Shown: positions 13,346-24,957 of the stretch, piece after piece
Position numbering within the stretch: position 1 is the stretch's first letter
How the letters are laid out: each line of letters begins with the position of its first letter
Assembly: GCA_032622095.1 (NCBI GenBank)
Contig: CP136064.1
Span: 146,758,864 to 146,822,863, forward strand
DNA: 64,000 nucleotides
From: Siphonodentalium dalli
Lineage: Eukaryota; Mollusca; Scaphopoda; Gadilida; Siphonodentaliidae
Reading direction: 5' to 3'
Made by a program: the position numbers and the translations under genes
The notes under the pieces: generated by a model
The model's input: the letters and a program-made list of their open reading frames with translations, nothing else
What the model was told of the DNA's origin: nothing
The model's database searches: none

Positions 13346-13745
13346 AAATCACAAGCCCTCAGTAAGCATTCAGGAAGGATTCGAATGCTTACAAATGAAG
13401 ACTTAAATGAATCCTTATCTCAATCAATGCAATGGGCCAGTTACAGGCAAAATAAGCACTCGAAACAGAATTTAGCCCTCAATAGGGCCGACTTATTTAA
13501 ATGAGCTAAGTACTCCCATAAGCACTTGAATGCTTATTAAGCCTTCGAGGGTTTAGCTCATTTAAATAAGTCGGCCCTATTGAAGGCTTGTTGGTTCCCG
13601 TAAGCACTCGAAGGCTAAATAAGACTTCATAATTTGCATATAAGGCTTCGAAGGCTTATATTTAAGGCTTCGAAGCCTTATATGCAAATGATGAAGGCTT
13701 AAATGAAGCCTTACGAACCATGTCTCGAATCCTTAAAATGGTCCC
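13346..13745. repeat. Left AAGCACTCGAAGGCTTA array (middle shell)
   Basis: Alternating direct and inverted copies of AAGCACTCGAAGG, GGCTTCGAAGGCTTA and AAGCCTTCGA. It begins AAGCCCTCAGTAAGCATTC, which resembles the reverse complement of the outer edge of the right array (TAGCCCTTACCGAGCATGA). This suggests the ends of a nested element. Confidence 0.8.
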
Positions 13746-14609
13746 CGAATGCTAAAGATTAATTTATGGTGAAATGATGGCCTGTTTTCATAGAGTTACC
13801 TATACTGCATGGAAATGAGGGATAACTCTATGCAGGATGCATGGGAATATGGGTGGTGTCATCAAAATTGGATATCCATTCTAGAGATGCTAGAAATAAC
13901 AAAACAATTATGAAGTGATAACAATTTTATATTTGTGAAATGAACAATTTTGAGTATATATGTATATCAAGAATTTATGTTAGCTGTCACCATCATGTCC
14001 ATGTTTAATGCAATTTGATTTCTGTACTCTCAGGCTCCGTGTAGGTCGCCCCTAGCTAATAAATTGTTTAGGATATGTCAATTCCACTGGCGATGCATGC
14101 AGTCTCAGTCTAGCTTCTTTTCTGGGAGTCGTTTTCAAATTCTGAAATGATAAATAGTAAACAAATTTTAAATTATGTTTACATTAGAAATAACTGAAAT
14201 GATATTATTATGTTTCAGAAAATGAGTTACGACTTATGTGAATGATACAGTTGTTTGTAAATTTATCAAAATTGTATTGGACTGAATATTAATATTTTTA
14301 GCTAGCATTGAACTATTAAAATGCCCAAAAAATGATATTGGTGATGTTTTTTGTGGATTTAACATCTGATAAACCAACCTTTGAGTGATAATCAGTTTAT
14401 GATATCATTATGCAGGCATATCCAAAATTGAGATTAGATAGCTGATTAGATATTCTAAATGTGTGCATTAACTGGAAGGAAATGGTTCAAATAATAAGAA
14501 AATAAGATATCCAATTTATAATATAATGCTACTTTTATAATGCTAATTTAACTTACTTTTTGCATTAATGCCCTTTGCTGTCATTTTCTTGTTAAATAGG
14601 AAATCATTG

Positions 14610-16003
14610 GACCATGCAGCGATATGGTTTCATATAGGTTCCTATATCAATATGCTCCTATAGGATATACATCCAACATGGCGGCGCGTCCCGTATCCAA
14701 TCACGTGATTAATAACGCTCTATATTACTAGTTTTGGAACCCATTGGCTCCCCTGCATTTAAATTACCATATGTTCAAACAAGACGTGTATAATGTACTT
14801 GTTCAATATGCCAACATTATCTTCCTCTGAAATTGATGTTACCATATACTAATAATTAATTAATTATGAATAATAAATAGATTATGTACACTGAAAATTC
14901 ATAAAACACCAGAAGTCCACACAACCTTTTTAGTATTTACCCAAATATCAATTCATGCAGTTAATTGTCAACAGATGGAGATTGTCAGTTTAAAAATCAA
15001 TGCACAAAATTGAGCAGTTATTTTAAAGTCACAGAAAAATTATGATACCATGCATCTATTTAATGCTGAATTTTTAAAATAACAGTTAAATAGATGGTAT
15101 CATTATTTTCTTTGCTGACCCCCACATTATTTTTGTAACTCCATGCAAATTGTAATGCTGACAATTAATTGACCTGTATCTGTCAGGCAACCTCAGCAAA
15201 ATTTCATATTTTTTGGAGACCTGTCAATTTAAAATGTTATTAACTATAAATTAAATTGCCAGTGATTTATAATACTTAAATTACGAATAAAGTATAAATA
15301 TAAACATCATCCTATATGTTATAATTTGATAAAATAAATGCAAAGTATATACTCACCTGAATTTAAACTATAAGTAAATAATCCTGCATGTGACAAAGAA
15401 AACCAATATAAACCATGACTTCCCATTGTGAGCTATCCAATGTTTGTGAAATTTGAGAAATTCCATCTGGTCTCAATTTGCATTGAGGGTAAGTCAGGGT
15501 GATTACATAACAGGTACTCATAGACACACAGTAAAGCAGTTGTCCCAATTAAATAGTAGGATTGATTACAATGTTAAAGTGATTTATTACTGGCAATGAG
15601 ATGAATCAGACTTATACAGGGATGTGGCTAGGGGTCTCCATTGGGCAAGGGGGTGTTCACCTTGGAATTTCCAACTACATTTCCTCCCTTGCACCAAACC
15701 CCCAAATTGCACCCTCCCCCTTGGGCTTTGCTTTTTCTCAATTGGTACCTTGGATGAAATAGACTAGCTGTTCTGAATTAACAGTGGGCCAACATATCTT
15801 GAGAAAAATATAGAGATCTTGAGAAAATTGCAAAATCTCCTATAAAATTATTTATTGCTTTAGGTTGTCTCAAAATGTTCTTATCCATGGCAATTTTCCT
15901 ATAGGAAATACGGTCCTATAATTTTCCTAATGTGAATCGTCATTTCCAATATGATTCCTATAGGTTCCTATATGACATTTCCATATGGGGTCCTACAAGT
16001 TGA
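14610..16003. mobile_element. Possible innermost nested element with CCTATAGG ends
   Basis: The left edge (14610-14672) reads GGACC..ATATGG.TTCATATAGG-TTCCTATA. The right edge (15893-16003), reverse-complemented, reads GGACC-CCATATGGAAATGTCATATAGGA. These are imperfect inverted ends with repeated CCTATAGG motifs. The ~1.2 kb between them is AT-rich and has no long ORF; a 61-codon minus-strand frame at 15363-15548 is unremarkable. No target duplication could be identified, so the element call is tentative. Confidence 0.45.
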
Positions 16004-16354
16004 AAAATTATTAATTGTATTAATTATTTAATTAATTTTAATTTATTAAAATTCGGATTAAACCACAATATTTACACCATGTGAAAGCTTGACAAATTCT
16101 GAATATTTTCAAATGTATATTGCCAAACAAATTGTTAAAACTACAAATTTGCCAAATAATTATTAATTTTTCCATATATTTCTCCATGTTGGACTTGGTT
16201 AATTTGTAGCTTCAGATTCAGAACAGTTTTGTATTGAAATATTCTAAGTCGAGCATCGAGGGCTAAGAGGCCAACAATATATTGAAGCCTTAATTTGAAT
16301 GCTGATTTTAGAGTCATATGTCTGGCTGAAGTCTAAATTTTATTAGTTAACAGA

Positions 16355-16665
16355 AAATGTTAGCCTTCGCCACAAGCCCTCATTTTCCAGAGTGCTTATG
16401 TGGGAGACCTAAGGATTCGATTCCTTATCGAGTGCTTATACCTGCACTGCATCTTAATCACTCGAGTCCTAAGCGAGTGCATTCGAGTCCTAAGCGAGAG
16501 CTTACTGTGATCGATATAAGCACTCGAGTCCTAAGCGAGTGCTTACTGTGATCGATATAAGCACTCGAGTCCTAAGCGAATGCTTATTGTGATTGACATA
16601 AGCACTCAAATCCTTGGCGAATCCTTATTGAAGGCTTATTAAGCCTTCATGCTCGGTAAGGGCTA
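16355..16665. repeat. Right CACTCGAGTCCTAAGCGAG array (middle shell)
   Basis: Tandem units of ~49 bp (ATAAGCACTCGAGTCCTAAG followed by CGAGTGCTTACTGTGATCGA) at about 16454-16610, then AAGCCTTCA motifs. It is the mirror partner of 13346-13745. Confidence 0.85.
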
Positions 16666-16683
16666 TTATATTTTACTATTTCT

Positions 16684-16795
16684 ATGAGGTGTGGTGTAGA
16701 AGTATGAGGTGTGGTTAAGGTGTGCTTTGCAGATATTTGCATACCATGCACCACACCTCAACCACACCACATCCACACCTCACAGCGGGGGTGTA
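16684..16795 (-). repeat. Right GAGGTGTGG subterminal array (outer shell)
   Basis: CCACACCTCA-type copies directly inside the right TIR, mostly inverted relative to the left array, followed by ACACTGCAAAACTATAAGGG. Confidence 0.85.
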
Positions 16796-17182
16796 ACACT
16801 GCAAAACTATAAGGGGGGTCCTTGGGTGGGTCACCGGGTCAAATAAGGGCACAGCCAGGGACATAACTTGTCCATCAATTGTAATTCTTCAATTTTTTTT
16901 ATCAAGAACCATCAGACCTATTCAGCTTATATTTGGTACTCAGAGTCCTTGGTTGACAGGGATTCAGATTTGTTTAAATTTGTTCACCAGGTCAAATAGC
17001 GTTAGAGTCATGGACGCAACTTGTTCCTTCTCTAGTATTTCTTAAAGCACCTTCTTCTCAAGAACCATCAGCCCTATTCAGCATATATTTGGTATGGATG
17101 GTCTTTGGGTGACTATGATTCAGATTTTTTCAAATTGAATCACTGGGTCAAATCAGGGCAGAGCCAGGGATATAACTCTTTA

Positions 17183-17400
17183 GGGGTCATCTCAAAACTA
17201 CTATCGGGATCCCGATAGATATCCCGATAGGATTCCGATAACTCAAAACTATCTTCTAAATTTCCCGATAGATTCCGATAGAGCGGTCACCATTTCCCGA
17301 TAATATTCCGATACCGCATCTAAATATTCCGATAACGCGCTGATTTCCCGAAAATTTCCCGAAAACTTTCCGAAAGTAACGTAGCGTATTAATTACCAAC
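17183..17400 (+). repeat. Left CCCGATA array
   Basis: Repeated ATTTCCCGATA / TTCCGATAAC / CCCGAAAATTT units adjacent to the left TIR. Confidence 0.9.
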
Positions 17401-18049
17401 TTTCCGATAATTTACCCATTTATATCAAGAACAATTAGGCCTATGTCTGTTTTGATAATCGGCGAATCGAGCATGTTTGTTTATGTCTCCGGTTCTATTT
17501 GTTGTCATTACTTTTGGATTCGTCCACAGCCTCCTTCGTAAGCATATTTTTATTGGGGTGGAAGCTTGTTTAAAAGAATTAAAACTCTACACGTTTCAAG
17601 TTTTGATTCCAAGTTATTAAATTGTCCATTGAATTCTTTATGTATATTATTCATACAGCACATATCTCCTAGAAACGCTCTGAAGGAAACATAAAAAGAA
17701 ATGGTTTCATACAGGTAGTATCCCTTCAACACTAGCAATAGACTGTTCCAAAGTGAACGTGATACAAAATTTAAATATATATTTGATAAAACTCTTTTGG
17801 CCCTAGAAATGTTCTCAAATAAAACTGTCATTTGATTTGATTTTTTCCCTCATTCATCACAAGATCATATGAATAATATTTTATTTTAATACACTGAGTG
17901 AGCAATTTTGAGAATTAAATAAAGTTTTGATCGAAAAGTTCGACAACATTTTCGATTTTCTCTTCAGTTACACGTCCCAACATCACGCCAATTCAGCCCA
18001 ATATTGTTGGCACGGGGATTGCCTGGATTAGTACCCAAATAAATTGTGT

Positions 18050-18990
18050 TGTTAAAGCGCATTGGCAAATACATAATCTTGAGTATATTCTCCACACTAT
18101 AATCGAAAAATACAAAGGAATGGACCCATGATTCAATCAAAATTGTTTATTTAAAAAACACTCCCGCTAAGAAACCCCCACTGATGACGTGCGCAAAAAA
18201 TATGTACCTACAGTAAACACGTGTTGTTGGAAATTGGGGCGCACAATGGGGACTCATTTTATCATGGCTATATCTATTACCCATTCGGTAATTCATAAAT
18301 GACATTCATTGAAAATTCAAACAGAATATATCTTAGATTTAGTATTAGTATCAATTGACCATTTATCGAATGTTGTCATTGAACTTATTGATCAGCTGAT
18401 GACGATGAAAAAATCTAGGAACCTTGTCGACGTCATAGCAGCAATGATAAAATACTGTAGCACAAATTTAATGTGCATCGGCCGTTTTGTTCTCTCGTTT
18501 GATTAATAAGATTATTATTCTGCGCGCATTGACAATTACATAATCTTGAGTATATTCTCCACAATGTAATCTAAAAATACAAAGGAATGGACACACGATT
18601 CAATCCAAATGGTTTATTTAAAAAACACTCCCGCCAAAAAAGATCAAGAAACGCCCACTGATAACGAGCGCAGAAATTTTTACCTGCGAAAACGTGGTGT
18701 TGGAATGTGGGGCGCACAATGGGGACTGTCATCTATCATGCCTACAACTATAATAGCCATTCGGTAATAAATAAATGACATTCATTGCAAATTCAAACAT
18801 AATATATCTTAGATTTAATGTTAGTATCAATTGACCATTTATCGAGTGTTTCCATTGAACTTATTGATCAGCTGATGACGATGAAAACACATCGGAACCT
18901 TGCCGACGTCAGCGCAACAATAATAAAATACTGAAAAGCACAAATGTGCATCGATCGGCCGTTTTGTTCTCTTGTTTGATTAATAAAATT
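18050..18990 (+). repeat. Two-copy 467-bp direct repeat inside the TTA element
   Basis: ACATAATCTTGAGTATATTC starts at 18071 and again at 18538. Both copies run through AAAATACAAAGGAATGGA, GGGGCGCACAATGGGGACT, TTGATCAGCTGATGACGATG and GGCCGTTTTGTTCTC. A 65-codon ORF in copy 1 (18309-18506) is not conserved in copy 2, so it is not called as a gene. Confidence 0.85.
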
Positions 18991-20689
18991 ATTATTCTCC
19001 GCGCATTAACACTGCCAAATACTCAAGTAAATTGGCCATATCATGATGTGAAAAATCAAAGAAATAACATTGTATAACATTAGTTACTTTTATTTGAACA
19101 CAAGAGTTCACGAGACAAACGCGGCTATTTTTAAATTGAAAGTGCGCAAATCAATTCCGATTAGTGCTGCATTACCACGAATTACTTATCGGAACTGTCT
19201 TGTCATTTTATATTGAATATGATTGCTCAAAATTTCACTAAGAGAAAGCACTTTCTCGATCGTAAGATACAATGTAGGCACGAAAGAATTGTTTAATTTA
19301 TTAATTGCACAAGATATGTGCGGTGCGAATGTATTGACTGCAATGTCAAGGTCAAAAACCGGTGCGTTGTAAATTGAAGTAAACAAAAAAAACACGTGGG
19401 ATGTAATCGATGGCACAATGTTGACTAGTTTGGACTAATAATGCAGTCAATTGTAACTGAATTTACACATAACTATCCAAGAGTTGATAGGCCACTTGAT
19501 GATTTATTTTATGTTTCATTTCACCACGTAGCCATGGCTTAAAACATTAATAAATCACCCAATTTCGTGATATGGTTTTCCGACAGAGAAATTGAAACTG
19601 AAAGTCACATTGATCTGTTGATAAAACAAAACTTACCTTTCGTTTGTTTATTACATTTATTGTTATAAAATATAAATATAAAACCTACTAAATATTCACC
19701 ATACTATCATGCTTGGGGAGGGGGATTCACAACTCTGAATTTTTTTTTACTCCCAGTCCCCATCCATACAGATGAACATAATTTCATAAATCAGGAGCCA
19801 CATAACATTTAGTAATAATACATGTTTTTCCCCAAAAACTTTGACGTCACCTGAAAGTTCTGTTGGCTGGAGGTAATATTACTGTTGGGTAAAGGGTTAA
19901 TATCGAAAGTAAACTAAATAAAAGTTAGCAAGACATCTTTTTGAAAGAAAAAAATGACGAAATATAGGAGCAGGCCTACTACAAATAAATCGCATCGTGT
20001 TACCTTTACCTTGATGATGCAATCGTGAAAGTCGACACTGTCAACATAATTAGGCTATGTTCAACTTATCGAAATAATCAATGCAGCATTATAATTAGTA
20101 GTAGGCCTAATTACAGAAAACGAAATTAATGTAGAATATGAAAAGCAGCCCATGCACACATTTAATTGCCAGTTAAATGTTATGATTACTTCGCGTATTT
20201 ATAACCTTTGCACTGCAGATTTGCATGGAATTTTCCATTCATATTTTCACACGCTCTTTATTTACCATATTACGATTCATGAAAAAGTATGGAATATTAC
20301 TGCTAAATGTTGCTAAAACTTTACATGTACATCAGGACACCCCCCCCCCCCCAATATGTCATGTTTCGAATTTCTATAGCCTACTCTTGACTAAAGGGTA
20401 GAGAACCGAGTAGATATTCATGGCGTGCATGATCGATATACCCCCCCCCCCCCCCCCCGAAACTGCATGACCATGCAGAATGTAGGCATAACAGCAAAAT
20501 TTCCTGCTTAGGCTAACGTTAATTAAACCCACTGTGGATATATTTTTTTCTTTCTACGGCTGTCTACTGGCGAGATTTGTTGTTTCCATGCATGTGCCGG
20601 TAAACAAAAATGCAATTGCCATGATTGCGTTATAAAGCACATCAAATGCTGCATGGACATCGCACATATTCCAATATAAATTTCGCCTA

Positions 20690-21460
20690 GGCTATGTATA
20701 TTCGGAATATAGGCCTACGTGTACACAGGCCCGATATTTTTTTTAAGCTTGAGTTGTCCCATGTTTGAAATTGTTTTATAAATCCGTTCACTGTGTGAAA
20801 TCTTCGAGACGTATTACTCTGCAATGCCACGTGTGTTGTTCCCAGAAACGTAAATATTGATGACCCCAATTCCGGGAATCGGGCTAAAAATACGACATCT
20901 CGTGTTAAGACTGCACTCGATTGTGCATGCATTAATTGTGTCGTCGGCGATTCGCGATTAAATACAAATCTTTTACATTTGCCATAATATATCTATTTCT
21001 TTATTTCCTCCATATTTAAAAGTCGGATGTATTTAAACATATTACAAACACAATTAAGCTTTGAAGATAGTAGCCGCAACGCCGAAATAAATCTTAGAAT
21101 TTAATCAATTGATGGATCTGTTCTATTTTTAGAATGTGAAAGTAGCCGCTTGCATTAAGGCCTACTATACATATTTGGGTGTGACCCCAATTCCTGGAAT
21201 AGCGCTAAATATAGAATTTACGTCATCTCATATGAATACTGCCCAGAGATCTGCCAATTTATTTCCAAATCACACGATTAATTGTGAATTATGTGGTCGC
21301 AAATAAATACAAATCTCTTGCATTGACTATTCACCGCTTGGACTTTATAAATCTCCAAAACTATAGTAGGGGAGCAGCGCCGATTAGGCGTGGTATCTCT
21401 ATATGTGTGGAACGACTGTATACATATTTGGGCATGGTCCCGATTTTGCAGATTTCCCGG
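20690..21460 (+). repeat. Divergent ~335-bp direct repeats inside the TTA element
   Basis: GACCCCAATTCCGGGAATCG followed by CGACATCTCGTGTTAAGACT near 20860 recurs in altered form near 21183 (GACCCCAATTCCTGGAATAG). A shorter trace lies near 21430. C10-C19 homopolymers lie near 20340 and 20441 just upstream. Confidence 0.65.
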
Positions 21461-21639
21461 TGTGTGTGGGGTATTTATATTGTAGCCACCCCTGATCACC
21501 CCTGTACAATAGCTCTACGACTTGACCCCCCCCCCCGATAGCCTACTGTAGAAAACTATTAGGTCTATACCGATGATTTTAGAAAGCTATTAAATCAATA
21601 AGAAAGCTTAATAGATCTATGAAACATAAAATCCCGATA

Positions 21640-21918
21640 AAAGTCGGAGTAATCATGATACAGAACATTTCCGACGCGGTGTTGTTTCCCGATAGTTTCC
21701 CCGATGACGTTATTCCGAAAAGAAACTAAACTCCGAAAGAATCCCGATAGACTATGTACATTTCCCGATAAACGTTTCGTCATTTCCCGATAAACGTTGC
21801 GTCATTTCCCGATAATTTCCCGATAAACGTTGCGTCATTTCCCGATAATTTCCCGATAACTATCGGTATCCTATCGGGAAATCTATCGGGATCCCGATAG
21901 TAGTTTTGAGATGACCCC
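21640..21918 (-). repeat. Right CCCGATA array
   Basis: ATTTCCCGATAAACGTTGCG repeated several times, then TATCGGGAAAT motifs leading into the right TIR. Confidence 0.9.
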
Positions 21919-22580
21919 TTACCTCAATAGTTATTCTTAAAACATCTTCTCAAGAATCATTTAGCATATTTAGGTTATATTTTTTTGTATGGAGGATTCA
22001 GATTTGTTCAAATATGGTCACCAGGTCAAATAGGGGTTAGAACAGGGACATAACTCTTGACCCCATGGTAATTCTTATAACGTCTTCTACTCAAGAGTCA
22101 TTTAATAGGCCTATTTAGCCTATATTGAGTACGGATGCATGGTCCTCAGGTGACTGGGTTACATTTTAAAAATAGGTTAGAATGGCATTTGGTGTGTAGG
22201 CTTCATGGATAGTTTGGATTCAAATATGTTTGAATGGGGTCAGCCATTAAAAATGGGGGAATGTCGGGTTGGAACTTTGCAACAGTTGTAAAATTCCAAC
22301 ATGTGCAAAGGAATTTTTATGAACTTGGGAGTGTGTTTGCTTATTAAAGTTAGGCGACAGACAGGCTGAGATGGGTGGTATCAGGGGCGTGCAGTTAAAA
22401 ATTTCAATGTGGACACCCCACTGCTTAACGGAGACCCTCTAGCTATTTTCTTGTTTAGAACTACATGTACTTGTTTTTATGTGAATTTGACAAGTACTAA
22501 CTCATATGGTCTTCAGAGTCCCAGTCTTCTCAGTCTTTACAGTCTGGTGGGCGACCCACAGTCATTGACTGTCTTGTTTT

Positions 22581-23440
22581 TCCAGAGATATGCCCCTTTG
22601 CCAGAGATATCACCCGGGGTTTGTTTTGTCCACACTTTTTTCCAGAGTTATGGCCCTTTTCCAGAGTTATGAACCAGGGTTAAACTGAGAGAATTGCCCC
22701 ACTATTACTTCATTTTCTCTCTAAATATAGCCAATATTGAGCATACAGTCGGGGGGCATTGACCTACGCTTGGAGTTGCCCTTGTTGGTTAATGGGTTAA
22801 TAATGACATTTTATCAACAGCATTACTCTCAGGTACCTAATAATCGTGATGGTCTAATAAATAGTCATGGGTGGGTATTTAGGCTGTAATTAATAATAGT
22901 GTTGGCAATTTCACTCTCTGTCTCAATTCCAAATAATAGTGATCATTGGGAATTTTCTCCAATATTAATAATCGTGCTGACACTCTTATTAGGCACCTGA
23001 GAGTAGTAATTTTAAATGAGCTGATCAGTTGGCTTAAACTACACTCTGGGAGAATAATGGAACAGCCGTGCCTTCTCCTTAAACCAGCATCTAGAATAAC
23101 CGATATCACATGCTGGTTTAATTCGACAGAAACTTGGACGAACATGTAATGCGAAATGACACACATTGCATCACAAGCTCCTGAAATCAGTGATGTACTG
23201 TACATGTACATCTTGCTGGAATTCTATTTAAAAAAAAAAAAAATTATACCACAGTCTCCCTTATGGCTTCAAGAAGACATCTGCAACCTGATAATGTGTA
23301 AAATATACTTTTTATTATTCAAGGTTACTTCTAGTGTTGTTTTATTGAGACTAGTAAGTTAGTAGTAACAGGGACATTGCCAGACCTTTCATCATTCATG
23401 ATTAACAGAGGCATTGCCATAGCTTCCATCATTCATTTCT
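22581..23440. other. Short repeat remnant, then unique sequence
   Basis: 22590-22680 carries CCAGAGATATGCCCCTTTGC and CCAGAGTTATGGCCCTTTTC, related to 10080-10625. A 12-bp-stem hairpin (TTAAACCAGCA / TGCTGGTTTAA) lies at about 23080-23122. The rest has no recognisable gene. Confidence 0.45.
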
Positions 23441-23448
23441 CTTTTCAG

Positions 23449-23616
23449 AATAAGAAACTTGGATCAGATTCATCGACAAATATTCTGTCGAAGAACATGC
23501 AGGTCAGTTCTGAGAGGTTCAGAGGTGCTTCAAATTTAATGAAGAAAGAGGCTGTGTCCAAATCAAAAATGTCAGATGAGGGCAGAAAGAAGTACTATAA
23601 CTACCAGTTCTCGTAA
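23449..23616 (+). CDS. Candidate terminal coding exon of an unidentified gene
   Basis: A strong 3' splice-site consensus (ATTTCTCTTTTCAG, ending at 23448) is followed in phase 0 by 55 codons and TAA. The peptide is hydrophilic and rich in Lys and Ser (NKKLGSDSSTNILSKN at the start, RKKYYNYQFS at the end). It lies in a low-repeat stretch between nested-repeat blocks, the best place in the window for host gene sequence. The apparent longer frame from 23377 crosses the splice acceptor and its first codons are probably intronic. I do not recognise the family and found no partner exons or convincing polyadenylation signal, so this could be chance or an alternative last exon. Confidence 0.35.
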   Translation, partial: NKKLGSDSSTNILSKNMQVSSERFRGASNLMKKEAVSKSKMSDEGRKKYYNYQFS

Positions 23617-24420
23617 TATTTATGAACCATATCTATGGAGAAGAATATTTTTAAACATGCCTTTAAGGGTTGTTTTTATGGATTGTGGACTATATAATAG
23701 CACTGTTTTATGAAACTGTTTGGGCCTCAGAACACAATAGATGCATTTAGATGACTATGTGACTGCAAATAGGGTCATAATTTAATTATAACTGCTAATT
23801 GTGCACATTTGGTGGCATATTAATGATTTTTATATTCACTTCTCTATATCTTGTTGTAAATTATCTGTTTATCTATCTATTGTTGTTTGAGTCACACAAA
23901 GGGCACACCTGCCCTTTCTGTCCCCTTGATGAAGGACAATGCAGGCATTCCTCTTATAGGATTATATGTTTGAGTTACCATAGGTACTACTAAATATTAA
24001 TATATAAGTATATGCAGATAAATGTCTTGCGTGAGTAAACACTGTATTTCCAGGAACATAGTTTTCTAAACAGCTGAATCTTATAGGATCATATTACCAG
24101 GCTATACCATACATACTAGTGAATTGCATGGAGAACATATTAAAGTCATAACACCCAAAATGGCATATTTTGTTTTCAACCCACACACACATATGCATTG
24201 TATTAGAGAAATTGGAGGGCAAGGGGCACTATCTTTACAATACTTTTCACAGTACAAATACATGTATTTTTACAGATGTTGACTGAAGGCAAGGAAGGTG
24301 GCAAAAGACACCCCATTCCATCCACAATCCCTGATTGTCCCTCTACATCTGCATGGTTAGCCATTAGTATTTTGGATTATTTCTCTCCAACTTGTTACAT
24401 CATGTTACTTTGTGTGCCAG
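23617..24420. other. Possible 3' UTR / intergenic sequence
   Basis: AT-rich, no repeat recognised. An acceptor-like TATTTTTACAG followed by ATGTTGACTGAAGGCAAGG occurs at ~24264-24294, but no exon can be supported. Confidence 0.35.
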
Positions 24421-24542
24421 TATTTAAACAAGGATAAAGAGTTTAGATCAATGTAATGACAATAATTATCTTATAGCAATCAACGCTAAAATATGACTTT
24501 TCGTAGAACAATATTATACACAAGAGAAAAGTTTTTCATCGG
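24421..24542 (-). repeat. 3' LTR-like direct repeat of the Gypsy-like element
   Basis: Shares AACAAGGATAAAGAGTTTAG, ATCAATGTAATGACAATAAT and CACAAGAGAAAAGTT with 30606-30737. Confidence 0.75.
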
Positions 24543-24957
24543 AAACTTTCTTGAACCATGTGGTTCCTTTCAGTCTACACTGTTCGTAGCTAATCCTAAC
24601 CTAACCTAATCCTAGATAGTTGCGTAACTCCTTTCTTCTTTTCCTTTGTGACACAAAAATCAAATAACTATTGCTACTTGCAAACAATGATAGAGATATT
24701 AACTGTAAAGCTATTATGAGAAATCAGTCACGTAATCTAACAGAAAGGATGGAGGTCTTCTAGATATTATCAATCAAAGTGGCTGCTGATCAGGAGGTTG
24801 TGTCTGTCACGACTGAGGTGTCTGGCATAATAGGAATTTCGCTATCACTACCATTACCCACAATGTCAGATGGTATGTCTGGTAGAGCTGGTGGTGGTTC
24901 AATAGAATCAGAAGTGTGTAAAAAGTCATCATCATCAGAGTTATCTGGACTAACATC

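Larger units (their letters stand above)
12017..16815. mobile_element. 4.8 kb non-autonomous TIR element with concentric internal repeats
   Basis: The ends are a perfect 20-bp inverted repeat, CCCTTATAGTTTTGCAGTGT. They are flanked by GGG on both sides (12014-12016 and 16816-16818), consistent with a 3-bp target duplication. Removing the element restores GGAGGGTCCTTGGGTG, the normal family text of the surrounding pearl-like repeat. Inside are three symmetrical shells: GAGGTGTGG arrays next to the TIRs, AAGCACTCGAAGGCTTA arrays further in, and CCTATAGG-rich segments flanking an AT-rich core. No transposase or other long ORF is present. A 3-bp duplication fits several DNA transposon superfamilies (PIF/Harbinger, CACTA, Chapaev3, Academ), and I cannot choose between them. 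Confidence 0.85.
17183..21918. mobile_element. 4.7 kb non-autonomous TIR element with CCCGATA subterminal arrays
   Basis: The ends are inverted repeats starting GGGGTCATCTCAAAACTACT and continuing into the palindrome CTATCGGGATCCCGATAG. The first 38 bp are identical and similarity continues to ~50 bp. TTA flanks both ends (17180-17182 and 21919-21921). Excision restores ATAACTCTTTACCTCAATAG, the normal text of the surrounding pearl-like repeat. Subterminal arrays of TTTCCCGATA occupy 17183-17400 and ~21640-21918. A TTA duplication and GGGG end fit the PIF/Harbinger pattern (TWA target) by established knowledge, but no transposase is present, so this is inference. Confidence 0.87.
11440..22580 (+). 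mobile_element. Pearl-like tandem-core element, copy I, split by two later insertions
   Basis: The element survives as 11440-12016, 16816-17182 and 21922-22580, separated by two TIR elements. The first part aligns with copy II at 37440-37900 (shared TTTACTTAA, ATGGGAAACTGGATG, CTTATCTGAGA). The middle and last parts are the ~150 bp core units with GGTCACTGGGTCAAATAGGG, CAGAGCCAGGGACATAACTC and AACATCTTCTCAAGAACCAT. The tail ends with CCCAGTCTTCTCAGTCTTTA and GTCATTGACTGTCTTG and is shared with copies II (38860-39012) and III (51970-52148). Joining the flanks of each insertion regenerates normal family sequence. The family resembles bivalve pearl/Helentron-derived non-autonomous elements in architecture (inference). 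It has no coding capacity. Confidence 0.75.

Noticed and set aside
24264-24354. Possible internal exon (TTTTTACAG|ATGTTGACTGAAGG ... GCATG|GTTAGC)
   Set aside because: Weak donor, no partner exons and no recognisable peptide; indistinguishable from chance.
24590-24612. CCTAACCTAACCTAAT telomere-like string
   Set aside because: Only about three imperfect units inside the retrotransposon; not a telomeric array.
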